Of a stretch of DNA of 64,000 nt, positions 62,111 to 64,000 are shown in pieces. Source of the stretch: Microvelia longipes. Lineage: Eukaryota; Arthropoda; Insecta; Hemiptera; Veliidae. The number at the start of each line of letters is the position of its first letter. The first letter of the stretch is position 1. The notes under the pieces are model-generated. The model had not been told where the DNA came from. It worked only from the letters and a program-made list of their open reading frames with translations, and did not search any database. Location: contig JACMZG010000008.1 of assembly GCA_018340805.1 (NCBI GenBank), forward strand, positions 30,579,847-30,643,846, in the 5' to 3' direction. A program made the position numbers and the translations under genes.

Positions 62111-64000
62111 TTCTTTACTTCCTTGGCGCATAAATAACTATTTTATCGATATGTATCAAAATATTTTATTTAAATTTGATTATAAACTAGGTTCCAAATA
62201 GAGGTAAGCGAGATTATTGCAGCAGTAGCAGGTTCGAGGGAAAGCACATGAAGTAGCTTTATTTTGAAAAGTGATGTACAAGTTAAGTTTGGTTTTGGTT
62301 TTAATGTACGAAGTTCAATTCAATATTGAAAAATCGAAAATGTAAAATGAGTTAGGGTTGGTTTATGATAATGCCTCAGTATCCCTAACGATCCTTATTT
62401 GGATTCAGTAAAACCTCGGAAAATTTATATCGCTTAACAATAAATATCTTACTCCTTTTAGTCAGAATAATGAGAGCATTATCGTGCAGAAAGAAAATAG
62501 ATGTACTGTTTCAACATATTTTACATACTCTACTCTTAACCGTAACACCAAAAAAATAAACATTCTCCTTGGTAACCATAGAGTTAGTGCGTAGTTTTTA
62601 ACCTTATACTATTTTTTATCTAACTTATTAATATTTAATAGTCTCTAATTAGTTAAATTAATTAACTCACAAAAATTGCATATTTTATTATGTAAAAAAT
62701 GTAGCGTGTTTTAAAATTTAAAATATTTATTTAGAAAATTAATTGACTATTTCCTTATTTCTATATATGAGGTAACCAAGAATAGATATATTTTCCATTT
62801 ACAAGTGCCGGCGAATGATGCGAACTGTGAATGAAGTCTCTTGTTAGCAAAGATAAATTTAACTAGCAATTGGATATTGTTTATCAGCATTGATGACCAA
62901 AGGGTTAAAAACGTGGAGTGGCTTTGGTGTTTTTTTAATAAAACCATTACTCGTCACTTTAGCTTCTTTTCGCAAAGCAATAATAATTTAAATTATTTAA
63001 GATAATTTGATTTGATAAGTCTACGAAATAAGGCTCATCTTCACATAATATCTATGATATTCAACCAATCAAAAGTTCAGGCTTGCTACTACGCCAAAAC
63101 GTTTCTACAGCGAATGTTTATCTAACATACTCACTCAAAGTTTTTAAACCAAACCTTTATCCAATTCAAATCTAACTAGAATCAAAGCCTTGTTGTGTTA
63201 TAAGAGTAAAAGAACTGTATAATCGGTTATATGTATATTTGAGATAAATAAAACGATTTGAAATAACTCGGAATGACGTCAGGATTTGTTATATTCAACA
63301 AAACAGTGTTTTCTCTCAACTCACATATAAACTATTTACATAGTCTCTCTTAGTTATCGAGAAATAACTATTGTCATTAAAACAACCGACTACACTTTTG
63401 TAACAACAATCCCAATTATATACAGATGTAATTTCGAGTTGCTTTTTTGTTGCTATAATTTTGAGTTATTGTTTTATTAAATTTCATTTCATGTTTTGTT
63501 TGAACCTTGGTTAGCAGTAAATTGGCTTAACTGTGTGGTCGAGTTTTGTTTTTATTAACTCTAGAGTTGCAAAGCTATTAATTACTTGGGTTAAACTACA
63601 TAATAGAGCATAAATAGATTTTAATGTTACTAAATTTTTAGAAAGAATAAAAAAAAGAAAATATTGAGTGAATTGTTCAACTCTAGCCAAAGTATTTTTA
63701 TTCAAATGTAAGCTACTTTTATAGCTTTTATTCTATGTGCAATACAAAAAAAATCATCGTCTTTCAAAAGTAGCTATACAAGCTAGTTAAAAACTATATT
63801 AAGGCCACCCAAGAAGTGTAAAATAGGAGTGTACAGTTTCTCGTACTTAGTTAAGCCAGTTAGTGCATTGGAACACTGTCATGTTCGGCCACATTCTTTT
63901 ATTTTGATATTAATCGACAGATCTTTCAAAACCATTAATAAATTGGCCATGTCCAGATACACGGCATTAAGTGTTAAGTGTACGTTACGGCAGCTATGAT
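62111..64000. other. AT-rich intergenic DNA to window end
   Basis: No supported gene. Minus-strand frames at 62747-62947 and 63511-63705 are 64-66 codons with no recognisable homology. No RNA gene was seen. Confidence 0.6.

Overview
The window is AT-rich animal DNA (estimated by eye at well over 70% A+T), with long introns, microsatellites, fold-back elements and a decayed retroelement. The one gene I can name with confidence is a CCCH tandem zinc-finger mRNA-decay factor of the tristetraprolin/ZFP36 family, called Tis11 in flies. Its sequence and the single-gene architecture suggest an arthropod, probably an insect. I cannot name the species from sequence alone.

The gene lies on the + strand. 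Two coding exons are secure: 28428-28687 (Ser-rich N-terminal region with a 14-3-3-type site) and 35345-35732 (both zinc fingers, a proline-rich linker, a CNOT1-binding motif and the stop). They are separated by a 6.7 kb phase-2 intron. A plausible but unproven start-codon exon lies at 6434-6514, which would make intron 1 about 21.9 kb long. In the middle of that intron, at 15757/15758, is a textbook zero-length (ratcheting) splice site: a long T tract, then GCAG|GTAAGC. It is followed 33 nt later by a perfect GTAAGT donor. This is either a recursive splice site or an in-frame 11-codon microexon. The 3' UTR runs from 35733 to about 37.4-37.5 kb and carries UUAUUUAUU-type AU-rich elements, the known target of this protein family, so autoregulation is likely.

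From 37.5 kb to the end I find no intact gene. The stretch holds a miRNA-like hairpin (38.75-38.83 kb) and a 644-bp element with 8-bp target-site duplications (41946-42589), which interrupts an older minus-strand reading frame. It also holds a TA-flanked fold-back element (44845-44969), the degenerate 3' end of a Penelope-like element with GIY-YIG nuclease remnants (45.4-46.6 kb), and several diverged copies of one dispersed repeat family (47-60 kb). A 262-bp palindrome lies at 55943-56204, a 347-bp assembly gap at 57198-57544, and a composite array of hairpins at 61.5-62.1 kb.

The least familiar pattern is a set of hairpins sharing a constant GGCTTCGCC/GGCTTACGCC core with different but self-complementary outer stems, found at about 32.6 and 62.0 kb. 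A related GCTCGCTTCGCTCGC-type minisatellite sits inside the 42 kb element.
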